This document shows positions 1 to 8,971 of a stretch of 64,000 nt of DNA, one piece after another; the first letter of the stretch is position 1; every line of letters starts with the position of its first letter. The notes beneath the pieces were generated by a model that saw only the letters and a list, made by a program, of their open reading frames with translations, did no database searches and was not told the DNA's origin. The position numbers were made by a program, and so were the translations under genes. The stretch covers positions 310,001 to 374,000 of the forward strand of contig NZ_AOGY02000051.1 in NCBI RefSeq assembly GCF_000332455.1. The letters run 5' to 3'. Source of the stretch: Leptospira vanthielii serovar Holland str. Waz Holland = ATCC 700522. GTDB lineage: Bacteria; Spirochaetota; Leptospiria; Leptospirales; Leptospiraceae.

Positions 1-1
1 T

Positions 2-961
2 TATGATGCAACCGCTCCTACCCCAGTTCCTGATCCAAGTTGCTCTGTGATTCCCGGTCAAGATGGACAATTGCAGAGAGGAACACCTCAAAGTTTTACT
101 GGTCCCTCCCTTGTGGCAGGTGAAGAAATCACAAAGGACATAAATACTGGCCTTGTTTGGACTAGTTGCCAAAGGGGAAAAACGGGAATTGGCTGTACAA
201 CAGTTGGCACAACCAACTTCCAATTTGTACCAGCACAAACGGAATGTGCGGGACTCAATGTTGGTTCTGGATTTGCCAACCGCACGGATTGGAGGGTTCC
301 TGAAATTGATGAATATATTAGTACTTTTGATTATTCTATTGTAAGTCCTTCCATCAACCAGGTTTATTTTCCTGCAACAGACGCTTTTAACTTTAAGTCC
401 AACACAAATCATACGTTAGGTGCAAGTGCTTATTATCCCACATTTATAGAATCCTCCATTGGAGTGGGAAACTATACCGATGCTCATCGTTTGCGTTGTT
501 TGTCCAATGGAACTCCCGCAAAGAACAAACGTCTGATAAACAACAATGATGGAACCATTCTGGATCTAGACACAGCTCTTGTTTGGCAAAGGTGCACTGC
601 GGGGCAAACGAATCTCAGCACTTGTACAGGTGGGACAGACCTGATCTCGATTTGGTCTGGTGCAATCAGTTATTGCCAAAGTTTGAACTTAGCAGGAAAA
701 ACATGGCGACTTCCCAATGCGAGTGAACTGAGAAGTTTACTTGATTTTTATCATTCCAATGGATATCCTGGGTTTGATCCCATTTACTTTCCGAATACAG
801 CAGTCGCAGTATCTCCAGCTGTCATTAACTACTGGACCTCAACGACAAGCATTGTTTCTCCAGAAAATGCATTTGTCGTCAATTTCCAATATTCAAGCGG
901 TGGACCCGATTTAAAATCAAATAATACCGATAACCGCATACGTTGTGTTTCCGATTTTTAA
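2..961 (+). CDS. DUF1566 (Lcl C-terminal domain) exported protein, 5'-truncated
   Basis: The frame is open to the left edge, so the start and any signal peptide lie outside the window; a GTG at 47 is internal rather than a convincing start. The protein holds two tandem copies of the DUF1566/Lcl fold: each has a W-R-(V/L)-P core (WRVPEIDEY and WRLPNASEL) followed by a YFP tripeptide, an LVWxxC element, and a closing IRC/LRC. Paired cysteines in each copy suggest disulphides in an exported protein. The visible N-terminus (proline, threonine and serine rich) looks like a linker after a lipoprotein signal. The family is common in Leptospira surface proteins but its biochemical role is not known. 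The next gene follows after about 43 bases. Family call is firm; function is not. Confidence 0.8.
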   Translation, partial: YDATAPTPVPDPSCSVIPGQDGQLQRGTPQSFTGPSLVAGEEITKDINTGLVWTSCQRGKTGIGCTTVGTTNFQFVPAQTECAGLNVGSGFANRTDWRVPEIDEYISTFDYSIVSPSINQVYFPATDAFNFKSNTNHTLGASAYYPTFIESSIGVGNYTDAHRLRCLSNGTPAKNKRLINNNDGTILDLDTALVWQRCTAGQTNLSTCTGGTDLISIWSGAISYCQSLNLAGKTWRLPNASELRSLLDFYHSNGYPGFDPIYFPNTAVAVSPAVINYWTSTTSIVSPENAFVVNFQYSSGGPDLKSNNTDNRIRCVSDF

Positions 962-1004
962 GGTTTGGCAAAAAATGAAAAAAATCGAAAAGTAGATCTT
1001 CCCA

Positions 1005-1706
1005 TTGAAAATGTTGAAAATTTTTCCGTATCTTATTGTCCTCATCCTTTTCCAATGTACGACCATTGGCTTTCATGAAACAAAATTTCGTGAAGGAATT
1101 TCGTTTGGAGAGAATACAAATTTCCGCGTCTGTGTTCTTAGAGAACCAGACATCACAACAAAAGAAACCGAAGAATTATTTTCGGCTTGGAACGCAGAAC
1201 TTTCGCTCTACAATCTAAAAGCAGAGCCGATTTTACTAGATGTCATAGAAAGGCCAGGATTTTGGGGAACAGACATTCTAGGTTACTTAATGTCTCTCCC
1301 CCTAACAAAAGATTGCGATAGGTTGGTGTATTTAAAAGGCCGAACTTGGGGGGATATAACCTTTGAAGTTTTGACCCTGGGCCTTTTTGTGGGAGTGGGT
1401 TTGAAACTCGAAGTCCAAGGTGCTGTCGAAGGCCAAACCAATACGAGGGGGTATATCAAAGCAAAATACATTTCCACAATACAAATCTTATTTACTAGTC
1501 CAAAATCTACCCTCATCCATGAAGGATACCACCTACTCGGATGCGGCCACCAACTTTTTATGAAAGAATGTTACGAAAAAATTCGGGATGTAAAACTTCT
1601 ACTCACTGATCCAAGTAGAGATCCAAACTTTTTTCCTGTCATTACCACTACTGGAAAAAAAATCCTTACCCGAGAAGAAACTTTAATATACTTTAACAAA
1701 GATTAA
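1005..1706 (+). CDS. Putative metzincin-motif zinc metalloprotease lipoprotein
   Basis: The N-terminus (KIFPYLIVLILFQC) is a short hydrophobic signal ending in a plausible lipobox with Cys at residue 18, so this is a predicted lipoprotein. At residues 172-182 it carries HEGYHLLGCGH, a perfect HExxHxxGxxH metzincin zinc signature, with Glu173 the expected general base. A Met lies four residues further on (QLFMKEC), too close to be certain as the Met-turn. A hydrophobic stretch (GLFVGVGLKL) sits in mid-protein. The rest matches no family I recognise. The start could be TTG 1005 or ATG 1011; neither has a good ribosome site. It stands between the DUF1566 gene and the propeller lipoprotein with short gaps. 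Protease activity is an inference from the motif alone. Confidence 0.6.
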   Translation: MKMLKIFPYLIVLILFQCTTIGFHETKFREGISFGENTNFRVCVLREPDITTKETEELFSAWNAELSLYNLKAEPILLDVIERPGFWGTDILGYLMSLPLTKDCDRLVYLKGRTWGDITFEVLTLGLFVGVGLKLEVQGAVEGQTNTRGYIKAKYISTIQILFTSPKSTLIHEGYHLLGCGHQLFMKECYEKIRDVKLLLTDPSRDPNFFPVITTTGKKILTREETLIYFNKD

Positions 1707-1807
1707 ATTCGGGTTCATAAGGTTTGGAAAAATTTTTGATCTAAAAATAATAAACCGCCGACTTTTCGCTACAGACATTCCCGTATCATTTCTAATTGGA
1801 TTCGACT

Positions 1808-1836
1808 TGCTTTTGCCATCGAGTTTTTTGTAGCAT
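1808..1836 (+). promoter_or_regulatory. Candidate promoter for propeller lipoprotein
   Basis: TTGCTT (1808-1813) and TAGCAT (1831-1836) are separated by 17 bases, just upstream of the ATG at 1853. Both boxes are only partial matches to sigma-70 consensus, so this is tentative. Confidence 0.25.
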
Positions 1837-1852
1837 CCATAAAGAAAGATTT

Positions 1853-3121
1853 ATGAATCATTTTTTAATTTTATTTTTTGCATTTTTTTTCTTGTTCTCT
1901 TGTTCTACACCAAAATCAGAAAACTTTTGCGATACAGAAAGTTCGCAATTTATTTCTAATTTATTATTTAGATTCATTTCAAAAGACAAAAGTAACCAGT
2001 GTGGTTATCGCTTAAATTCCAATCCTCCTGCTTGCGAACTAAGTTACGAAGAAACTCATTTGGATGCTAATTGGCCAGCGGTAAAAAAGGAGATGGAAAC
2101 TCAGTTTGCTTTGGGATCCAGTACAGCAGAATCACTCATTCAATATAGACCAGAATCAGTTGCTTCTGTGATAGGTATAAGTGCAGCCTATCCTGGTTTC
2201 CAAGGTGCTTTAAATGCACCTAACGGCAATGTATACTTTGTCCCTTATTATTCTCCAACAATTTTAGCAGTCAACCCAAGTTCTAAAATGTATTCGACAA
2301 TGGGAACTAAATCGGTATCGGTTGATTTTATCGGCGGATCCCTCGGCCCTAATGGTATCATTTATTTTGCACCACACTTAATTTCTGATTTTTATGCATT
2401 AGATTCGAATCAGAGTTCACTTTCAATCGTTGGGACCGAAACAATGGCAAGTGCTGCCTATAGCGGAGCGATGTATGCTCCCAATGGTAAAATATACTTT
2501 GTTCCTAGCGGAGAAACATTCATTCGCTATTATGATACCAATACAAAAACAATTGGTATGGTTTCGACTCCAACAAGTGGAGGTTTTTCTTCAGCAGTCC
2601 TCACCCCGGAAGGGAAAATTTATTTTATTCCATTTATGGGCACAATTATGTATATCTTGGATACAAGGGATGATTCCATTTCCATCCATCCTTATGTATT
2701 CCCTGGAGCTCATGCTTACTATATTTCAGGAATTCTCACACCTAATGGTCGAATCTATATGATTCCCCATTCAGTCGCAACGCTTCTTTACCTTGACACA
2801 GGCACAAATGAAATTGTTACCGTAACCAACATTCCCTCTGCTGGGACCGCTATGTTTAACGGTGCAGTCCTTGCCCCCAATGGAAAAATTTATCCTATTC
2901 CAGAAGACTATGCGAACTTTATCTCCATAGATACAAAAGACCATACGATAACGACCCTCTTCCCTAAACCCGCTGGTTCCTATCGCGGGGGAGCCCTAGG
3001 GCCTGATGGAGAAATTTATTTAGCGTCCCATTTAGCAGATCGTTTTGATGTGATCCAAACCAATTCGCTGGGAAAGTTCTGCCCTTCCCTAAGGCTCTCC
3101 CCCTATTGGAATAAACTATAA
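1853..3121 (+). CDS. Lipoprotein with seven-bladed beta-propeller-type repeats
   Basis: I chose ATG 1853 because it follows AAAGAAAG and opens a clean lipoprotein signal (MNHFLILFFAFFFLFSC, Cys at 17); an in-frame start at 1796 would bury that signal. After an N-terminal segment of about 90 residues, seven repeats of 43-46 residues follow, each built round a core of the form (A/G/T)PNGKIYFVP then a y(L/I)DT-type strand. Repeat cores include APNGNVYFVP, GPNGIIYFAP, APNGKIYFVP, TPEGKIYFIP, TPNGRIYMIP, APNGKIYPIP and GPDGEIYLAS. Seven such blades fit a closed beta-propeller on the cell surface or in the periplasm. No catalytic residues are recognisable; ligand or protein binding is the usual role of such folds. 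Name of family uncertain. Confidence 0.75.
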   Translation: MNHFLILFFAFFFLFSCSTPKSENFCDTESSQFISNLLFRFISKDKSNQCGYRLNSNPPACELSYEETHLDANWPAVKKEMETQFALGSSTAESLIQYRPESVASVIGISAAYPGFQGALNAPNGNVYFVPYYSPTILAVNPSSKMYSTMGTKSVSVDFIGGSLGPNGIIYFAPHLISDFYALDSNQSSLSIVGTETMASAAYSGAMYAPNGKIYFVPSGETFIRYYDTNTKTIGMVSTPTSGGFSSAVLTPEGKIYFIPFMGTIMYILDTRDDSISIHPYVFPGAHAYYISGILTPNGRIYMIPHSVATLLYLDTGTNEIVTVTNIPSAGTAMFNGAVLAPNGKIYPIPEDYANFISIDTKDHTITTLFPKPAGSYRGGALGPDGEIYLASHLADRFDVIQTNSLGKFCPSLRLSPYWNKL

Positions 3122-3167
3122 CCCAAATCTAGTCCCATAATTTTTAGGTTCCATTCGTCCGATGGAT

Positions 3168-3184
3168 GTAGGTTTCCCACCTAC
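3168..3184 (+). repeat. Small perfect hairpin upstream of histidine kinase
   Basis: GTAGGT and ACCTAC form a perfect 6-bp stem round a TTCCC loop, ending 16 bases before the kinase ATG. It is followed by an A-tract, not a T-tract, so it is not a rho-independent terminator of the upstream gene. It occupies the place where a ribosome site would be expected; none is obvious. Confidence 0.35.
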
Positions 3185-3200
3185 TTAAAAAAAACAATCG

Positions 3201-5114
3201 ATGGAATCTTTCAATCAAAATAGCAATTCATCCTTTGTTCTCTTTGCAGACAAACTTCCGTTCGGAGTATTTGTCTTCGAGTCCCCTACACAAGAATTAT
3301 CTTTAGAAAGCAGATTGGTTTATGCAAACCCACTAGCAAAATCCTTTATCGAATTTCAATCGGAAATAGAAAGCCAACTTACAGTAAAAGAATTACTTCC
3401 CAACTTACAGAAAGAAGGATTACTATCCCATATCCTCTCAGATATAACAAAAAAAAATGGTTCTCCCATTTATTTGAATGCAGACCTTTTATCAGATCAA
3501 AAATCTAATTGTCGAAAGGTCTACTCGTTATTGGCAAAACAACTAACAGATAACTTTTTTTTCTTCCTTTTCGAAGATGTCACAGAACTATCCTTTGCTG
3601 AAAAAACGTTCCGCGAAAACGAATCACAGTTAGATCGTGTTTTAAAAACAATGATCAATGGAGTGGTAGTTGTTAATTTAAAGGGACAAATTATTTATGC
3701 AAATGATAGTGCTGCCAAAATCCTTTCCTTGAGTATCGACAAAATCGAAAACAAATACTTTGCCTCCAAAGATTGGCGACAAATTCGTGAGGACGGGAAT
3801 CCTTTCCCCGCAGAAGAACTTCCCTTAACCCTAGCCCTTGGTGAACAAAAAACAGTCTATAACTGCGAACATGGAATTATAGCTGATGGTGAAAAAGTCA
3901 AATGGCTCAGTGTCAATGCCTCCCCACTTTACAACGCAGAAGGAAAACTTGAAGGTGCTACTGCAAGTTTTCTTGACATTACAGAATTCAAAAACACGCA
4001 AAACACAATCCAATTAAAAAACAGAAAACTAAAAGCAATCCTTGATGCCATTGAACGATCAGCCATAGTGAGTGTCACAGATACCAAAGGTATCATCCAA
4101 AGAGTAAACCAAAAGTTTATCCAAATATCGGGTTATTCGGAAAAAGAACTTTTAGATTCTGATCATAGAAAAATAAACTCAAAATTCCATCCGAAAGAGT
4201 TTTGGGAAAAGATGTGGAAAGACATTCTATCGGGGCACCCATGGGAAGGAATCATTCGTAACCAATCCAAACAAGGAAATTTCTTTTGGTTACAAACATT
4301 CATTCATCCTCTATATGATAAAAATGATTCCATAGAATCGTTTTTATCCATTCGGTTTGATATCACCGAAGAAGTAGAAGCATTAGAAAACACCAATCGG
4401 ATGCTTCACTTTACAGGAATCCAAAACAGCCGTTTACAAAACTTTGCCTATATTGTCTCACATAACATTCGCCAACACTCTTCGAATTTCACCTCTCTCA
4501 TTACCTTACTAGAAGAGAATCCTTCCGAAGAAGAAAGAAAAAACATTGTAAACATGTTACATGCCTCAGCGGAAAAACTGAACGAAACCATCACTCATCT
4601 GAATGATATCATTTCCATCAACCAGATGTTAAACAAACCAATGGAGATTTGTTCGATCAATAGCGAAGTTCAAAAAACTTTAAACATTTTAAAAGGATCC
4701 ATTGAATCGCGAAATATCGAAGTATTTTTGGAAATCGAAAATCATTTAGAACTCAAAATCATTCCTGTATATTTAGAAAGTATCCTTTTAAACTTAGTTT
4801 CCAATGCGATCAAGTATGTACGTTTAAAGAACGGAGCGTTTATCCGAATCAGCGCAAAAAAGAAACCAGGCCAAGTGCAACTCACAGTAGAAGACAACGG
4901 TCTTGGAATTGATTTAGAAAAACACGGTAACAAAATCTTTGGTATGTTTAAGACCTTTCATAAAAACGAAGATGCTCGTGGGATCGGACTCTTTATCACT
5001 AAATCTCAAGTGGAGGTACTCGGAGGAACCATCTCGGTCCAGAGCAAGGCAGGGTTAGGCTCCACGTTTACGGTTTTCCTCCCTGAAAATCCAAACGAAT
5101 CTGCTCCCATTTAG
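3201..5114 (+). CDS. Multi-PAS sensor histidine kinase
   Basis: A cytoplasmic kinase with no membrane segment. Three PAS-like domains are visible: about residues 10-130 (PFGVFVFES..VYANPLAKSF), 145-270 (INGVVVVNLKGQIIYAND) and 278-395 (SAIVSVTDTKGIIQRVN, with SGYSEKELL). A dimerisation helix follows with the phospho-acceptor His421 in SHNIRQHSSNF, the SHNIRQ type of H-box. The ATPase domain has the N box (LVSNAIKY), G1 (DNGLGID) and G2 (RGIGLFITKSQVEVLGG). No response regulator lies next to it, so it is an orphan kinase whose partner must be elsewhere. The signal is unknown; PAS domains often sense redox state, ligands or light. The kinase call is firm. Confidence 0.92.
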   Translation: MESFNQNSNSSFVLFADKLPFGVFVFESPTQELSLESRLVYANPLAKSFIEFQSEIESQLTVKELLPNLQKEGLLSHILSDITKKNGSPIYLNADLLSDQKSNCRKVYSLLAKQLTDNFFFFLFEDVTELSFAEKTFRENESQLDRVLKTMINGVVVVNLKGQIIYANDSAAKILSLSIDKIENKYFASKDWRQIREDGNPFPAEELPLTLALGEQKTVYNCEHGIIADGEKVKWLSVNASPLYNAEGKLEGATASFLDITEFKNTQNTIQLKNRKLKAILDAIERSAIVSVTDTKGIIQRVNQKFIQISGYSEKELLDSDHRKINSKFHPKEFWEKMWKDILSGHPWEGIIRNQSKQGNFFWLQTFIHPLYDKNDSIESFLSIRFDITEEVEALENTNRMLHFTGIQNSRLQNFAYIVSHNIRQHSSNFTSLITLLEENPSEEERKNIVNMLHASAEKLNETITHLNDIISINQMLNKPMEICSINSEVQKTLNILKGSIESRNIEVFLEIENHLELKIIPVYLESILLNLVSNAIKYVRLKNGAFIRISAKKKPGQVQLTVEDNGLGIDLEKHGNKIFGMFKTFHKNEDARGIGLFITKSQVEVLGGTISVQSKAGLGSTFTVFLPENPNESAPI

Positions 5115-5278
5115 CTCTATCATTTGCTTAAAACTTCAACATCCAAGAATTTTCGGTTCCCACACTTTGCATCAGTAGAACCACCCATTCGGTCTTGACA
5201 ATCTCCCCCAACCCCCGAGGCTTACCTTAGTGATCCGTAAGTTAACCCTACGGACGTACCAATGACATAAGGAAATCC

Positions 5279-6448
5279 ATGAAAGTCCACGAATACCAGG
5301 CCAAAGAAATCCTACGTAGACACAATGCCAACGTTCCCTTCGGAAAGGTCATCGACACAGTCGGTGATTTCGAAAAGGCATATAGCGAAGTTGTCCAAAA
5401 ATCACCCGTAGTGGTGGTGAAAGCCCAAATCCACGCAGGTGGACGAGGAAAAGGTGGCGGAGTTAAAGTCGCAAAGACAAAAGATGACGCCAAAGCGGCT
5501 ACTGAGAGAATTCTCGGAATGCAACTCATCACCCCTCAAACCGGTGAGGAAGGAAAAAAAGTTCTGAAAGTGTATTTGGAACAAGGCCTTGAAATCGCAA
5601 AGGAATACTACCTCTCCATCCTACTCGATCGAGCTTTTCGCAAAACCATCATCATGGCTTCTACCGAAGGTGGAATGGAAATCGAAGAAGTTGCAGAAAC
5701 TCATCCAGAAAAAATCATCAAAATCCAGATTGATCCAGGGATCGGAATCCAAGGTTCTCAAGTGCGTGAACTCGCATTTGCTTTAGGAATTCCCGCTGAG
5801 GCACAAAAATCCTTCACGGCTCTCGTAAACTCAGTTTATAATGCTTACATCAAAGAAGATGCAGCCCTACTTGAGATCAATCCTCTCATCCTCACAAAAC
5901 AAAACGAAATCATCGCAGGTGACTGCAAGATGGACTTGGATGAAAACGCACTGTATCGCCATCCTGAAAACGAAGCTCTTCGTGATATCACCGAAGAAGA
6001 CCCGTTTGAAGTAAAAGCAAAAGAATACAACCTCAACTACGTGAAGTTAGATGGTAACATTGGTTGTATGGTAAATGGTGCCGGTCTTGCGATGGCAACC
6101 ATGGACATCGTAAAGCTCGCTGGTGCAGAACCTGCAAACTTCTTGGATGTCGGAGGTGGAGCAAACCCTACTACTGTAGAAAATGGTTTTAGACTCATCC
6201 TTTCTGATCCAAACGTAAAAGGAATTTTTGTAAACGTATTTGGTGGTATCGTTCGTTGTGACCGAGTGGCTGTCGGAATTATCGAAGCTACTAAAAAGGT
6301 AAATGTATCGGTTCCAGTAGTGGTTCGATTGAAAGGAACCAATGCGGAAGAAGGGAAAAAAATCCTGAACGAATCTGGAATGAATATTGTTGGAGTGGAA
6401 GGACTCCGTGACGCGGCAGACAAAATTGTCTCCCTAATCAAAAAATAG
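5279..6448 (+). CDS. sucC: Succinyl-CoA ligase, beta subunit
   Basis: The beta subunit of succinyl-CoA synthetase, which makes succinate and ATP or GTP from succinyl-CoA in the TCA cycle. The 389-residue length is typical. The N-terminal ATP-grasp half has the nucleotide-binding [12 protein letters not shown] element and LEINPLI; the C-terminal CoA-ligase half has [16 protein letters not shown] and GVEGL. The start ATG 5279 follows AAGGAAATCC. It is followed after 12 bases by sucD, so the two subunits are made from one message. The 164-base gap upstream is probably where its promoter lies (a TTGACA occurs at 5195-5200 without a good partner box). Nucleotide preference cannot be settled by eye. 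Confidence 0.97.
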   Translation: MKVHEYQAKEILRRHNANVPFGKVIDTVGDFEKAYSEVVQKSPVVVVKAQIHAGGRGKGGGVKVAKTKDDAKAATERILGMQLITPQTGEEGKKVLKVYLEQGLEIAKEYYLSILLDRAFRKTIIMASTEGGMEIEEVAETHPEKIIKIQIDPGIGIQGSQVRELAFALGIPAEAQKSFTALVNSVYNAYIKEDAALLEINPLILTKQNEIIAGDCKMDLDENALYRHPENEALRDITEEDPFEVKAKEYNLNYVKLDGNIGCMVNGAGLAMATMDIVKLAGAEPANFLDVGGGANPTTVENGFRLILSDPNVKGIFVNVFGGIVRCDRVAVGIIEATKKVNVSVPVVVRLKGTNAEEGKKILNESGMNIVGVEGLRDAADKIVSLIKK

Positions 6449-6460
6449 GAACTATAAAAC

Positions 6461-7351
6461 ATGGCTGTATTAGTTGATGAAAACACAAGAGTAGTCGTCC
6501 AAGGGATCACCGGTAAGGAAGGATCCTTTCATGCGACTCAAATGTTGGAATATGGTACAAAAGTAGTTGCCGGAGTCACTCCAGGCAAAGGTGGCCAGAT
6601 CTGGACTTCCGAAACAGGAAAAACTGCTCCGGTTCGGAACACCATCAAAGATGCAATGATCCAAGACGGTGCCAACGCTGCCGTGATCTTTGTTCCGCCT
6701 CCCTTCGCTGCTGACGCAATTTTGGAAGGAATCTTTGCTGAAATCCCACTCGTAGTTTGTATCACGGAAGGAATTCCTACTCACGATATGCTAAAAGTAT
6801 ACAGTGTGCTTCGTAATTCTAAAACGAAACTGGTAGGACCAAACTGCCCAGGTGTGATCAACCCTCGTTACAATGTGAAAATGGGAATTATGCCAGGTTT
6901 TATCCACACTCCAGGAAACATTGGTATTGTTTCTCGTTCAGGAACCTTGACTTATGAATCCGTTGCTTCCCTTACTGCGGCAGGCCTTGGCCAGTCCACT
7001 TGTATTGGAATCGGAGGAGACCCAGTTCCCGGGATGAACCACGTTGAAGCGGTTCGCTTACTCAACGAAGACCCAGACACTGAGGGAATCGTAATGATTG
7101 GTGAGATCGGGGGAACTTCGGAAGAAGAAGCAGCGGCTTACATCAAAGCGCATGTGAAAAAACCGGTAGTTGGTTTTATCGCAGGCCAAACGGCGCCTCC
7201 AGGAAAACGTATGGGCCATGCCGGTGCGATCATTTCCGGCGGAATGGGAACTGCCACTTCTAAAATTGCTGCAATGCAAGATGCTGGAGTCAGTATCTGT
7301 GCGCACATTGGAGAAGTTGGCGATAAAATGAAACAAGCCCTTAAAAAATAA
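6461..7351 (+). CDS. sucD: Succinyl-CoA ligase, alpha subunit
   Basis: The alpha subunit binds CoA and carries the phosphohistidine of the enzyme. The N-terminal CoA-binding Rossmann domain has [10 protein letters not shown]; the ligase domain has [10 protein letters not shown] and the active-site region [14 protein letters not shown] with the catalytic His. At 296 residues it is full length. It is co-transcribed with sucC. A strong hairpin overlaps its stop codon and may shape the 3' end of the sucCD message before the TolC-family gene. Confidence 0.97.
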   Translation: MAVLVDENTRVVVQGITGKEGSFHATQMLEYGTKVVAGVTPGKGGQIWTSETGKTAPVRNTIKDAMIQDGANAAVIFVPPPFAADAILEGIFAEIPLVVCITEGIPTHDMLKVYSVLRNSKTKLVGPNCPGVINPRYNVKMGIMPGFIHTPGNIGIVSRSGTLTYESVASLTAAGLGQSTCIGIGGDPVPGMNHVEAVRLLNEDPDTEGIVMIGEIGGTSEEEAAAYIKAHVKKPVVGFIAGQTAPPGKRMGHAGAIISGGMGTATSKIAAMQDAGVSICAHIGEVGDKMKQALKK

Positions 7352-7359
7352 GGGTTTGT
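7333..7359 (+). other. Stable hairpin over the sucD stop codon
   Basis: ACAAGCCCTTA pairs with TAAGGGTTTGT across an AAAAA loop: 11 pairs with a single G-U. The TAA stop lies in the 3' arm. The sequence after it (CTTAAAAAAAA) lacks a U-run, so it is not a textbook terminator on this strand; it could end or stabilise the sucCD transcript. Confidence 0.45.
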
Positions 7360-7408
7360 CTTAAAAAAAACAGCTATTCAAAGGGAATGAGGAGTCTGAA
7401 TTAACAGT

Positions 7409-8950
7409 ATGGAACAACGTTCATGGGTTTCAAGCACATTGATTCTCCTCGTTTCCGTAGGCCTATTGGCTGCGGAATCTGGAGATAAGGAATTTACACT
7501 TAGCTTACAAGACGCAGTCAAGTATGCCATTGAAAACAACCGCGAGGTCATGCAGGCCCGTTTAGAGTTAGCAAAAGCTGACTCTTCTCTTATGAAATAT
7601 GAGGGAAAATATTCTTGGCGTGCCCTTTCCAAAGCGGAATTGGATCAAAAACAATTTCCTTTCAACCAAAACAATATCTTTACGGGAACAAAAACCCAAA
7701 CCAATACTTATAGTGCTGGATTAGAAAAACTCTTCACAACGGGAACTTACTTCAAACTAGAAGCAAAGTCACAACGTTTTGACTCCAACGCATTTGAAGA
7801 TCCGAATAAAACTCCTGCGGGTTTCACTTCTCTCGGTCCTCCTCCTTTGTATACTGATACACTTTCTGTAACCATTGCCCAAGATTTACTAAAAAATGCC
7901 TTTGGTGCCAATGAAAGGAATATGGAAAAAATCCTAGAAAACCAAACAGAGATTTTGCGAGAGCAAATGGAAGACCAAGTCGCAAGTAAAGCGGTAGCCA
8001 CTCTTGTTGACTATTGGAACTACTCTGTGAAAGAATCTGGATACCAAACCTTCGAACAACTTTTAAAAAATACAAAGAATGTTCGAGATCTTACCATCCG
8101 CAAACAGGGCCTTGGACTTTCTGAAAGTTTTGAAGTGAACCAGTGGAATGCCCTTCTCTCCCAAGTGGAAGGACAAATGGCACAAGCCATTGCAGAAAGA
8201 GAAGAAGCTCGTCGTAAACTCATTCGTTCTCTGAACCTTCCAGAAGACACGATTTTCCAAAAAACAACTCCTCTTTCGGAAGCTCTTCCTACAAAATTGG
8301 ACTATGCCGCCGATATCGATTACGCATACAAACATAGAGCTGACTTCCGAGCCATTGTTCGTAAAAAAGAAAATGCAGAACTTTCTATGAGAACTGCTAA
8401 AAACGAAGCCCTTCCTTCCTTGAAAGCTTCAGGCACTTACGGATACCAAGCACAAAATACTATTAGTCCACAGAACAATTATTCCGATAACCGTACGGGA
8501 GTTTTTTCTTACCAATACCCTGTGATGCAAGGTTCCCTAGACCTATCTTATCCCATTATGGATAAGGGAGTGAAGGCTGGAATCCGTGATGCTGAAATTC
8601 AAAAACGCCAAGTTTCGTTAGAAGAAGCAGATCTTGTCAAAGCGGTTTCCGATGATGTAAAAACTCGAATTGATATCTTAAAGGCTTCTTTTCAAGTTTT
8701 GGAAAATGCAAAACGCACAGAAGATGAATCTAAGAAGTATTATAATGGTGTGTTACGTTCCTTCCAACAAGGAAGGTTCAATGCACTGGCAGTCAAAAAT
8801 GCATTAGACACTCATGTCCAAGACCAATTGTCACTCGTTCGTGCAAAAGTAGATTACAACATCAATTTACACAGATACTATGTTGCCAAAAATGCTTTAT
8901 TTGAAGAATACGGAGTGGAAAGATCCAAACTCCTACCTGAAAATCTTTAA
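7409..8950 (+). CDS. TolC-family outer-membrane efflux protein
   Basis: A signal peptide (STLILLVSVGLLAAESG) precedes a long helical protein of the TolC/OEP family. The typical repeats are visible: LQDAVKYAIENNREVMQARLELAKADSS-type helices at about 30-60, and a second copy after about residue 300 (HRADFRAIVRKKENAELS then NEALPSLKASGTYGYQ). Such proteins trimerise into an outer-membrane and periplasmic tunnel for efflux or type I secretion. No inner-membrane pump or adaptor gene is adjacent. A GAGGAG lies 14 bases before the ATG, rather far, but no better start exists. The SH3-domain gene follows after 21 bases. Confidence 0.88.
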   Translation: MEQRSWVSSTLILLVSVGLLAAESGDKEFTLSLQDAVKYAIENNREVMQARLELAKADSSLMKYEGKYSWRALSKAELDQKQFPFNQNNIFTGTKTQTNTYSAGLEKLFTTGTYFKLEAKSQRFDSNAFEDPNKTPAGFTSLGPPPLYTDTLSVTIAQDLLKNAFGANERNMEKILENQTEILREQMEDQVASKAVATLVDYWNYSVKESGYQTFEQLLKNTKNVRDLTIRKQGLGLSESFEVNQWNALLSQVEGQMAQAIAEREEARRKLIRSLNLPEDTIFQKTTPLSEALPTKLDYAADIDYAYKHRADFRAIVRKKENAELSMRTAKNEALPSLKASGTYGYQAQNTISPQNNYSDNRTGVFSYQYPVMQGSLDLSYPIMDKGVKAGIRDAEIQKRQVSLEEADLVKAVSDDVKTRIDILKASFQVLENAKRTEDESKKYYNGVLRSFQQGRFNALAVKNALDTHVQDQLSLVRAKVDYNINLHRYYVAKNALFEEYGVERSKLLPENL

Positions 8951-8971
8951 CACAAAAACGGGAGGATCCTT

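Noticed and set aside
3168..3184. Hairpin as a terminator of the propeller lipoprotein gene
   Set aside because: It is followed by an A-tract rather than a T-tract, so only an inverted repeat is claimed.
5195..5200. TTGACA as the -35 box of a sucC promoter
   Set aside because: No -10 match at 16-18 bases; kept only as a remark in the sucC entry.
6037..6510. 157-codon open frame on the minus strand over the sucC-sucD junction
   Set aside because: It is antisense to two certain enzymes, has serine/proline-rich shadow composition and no ribosome site.
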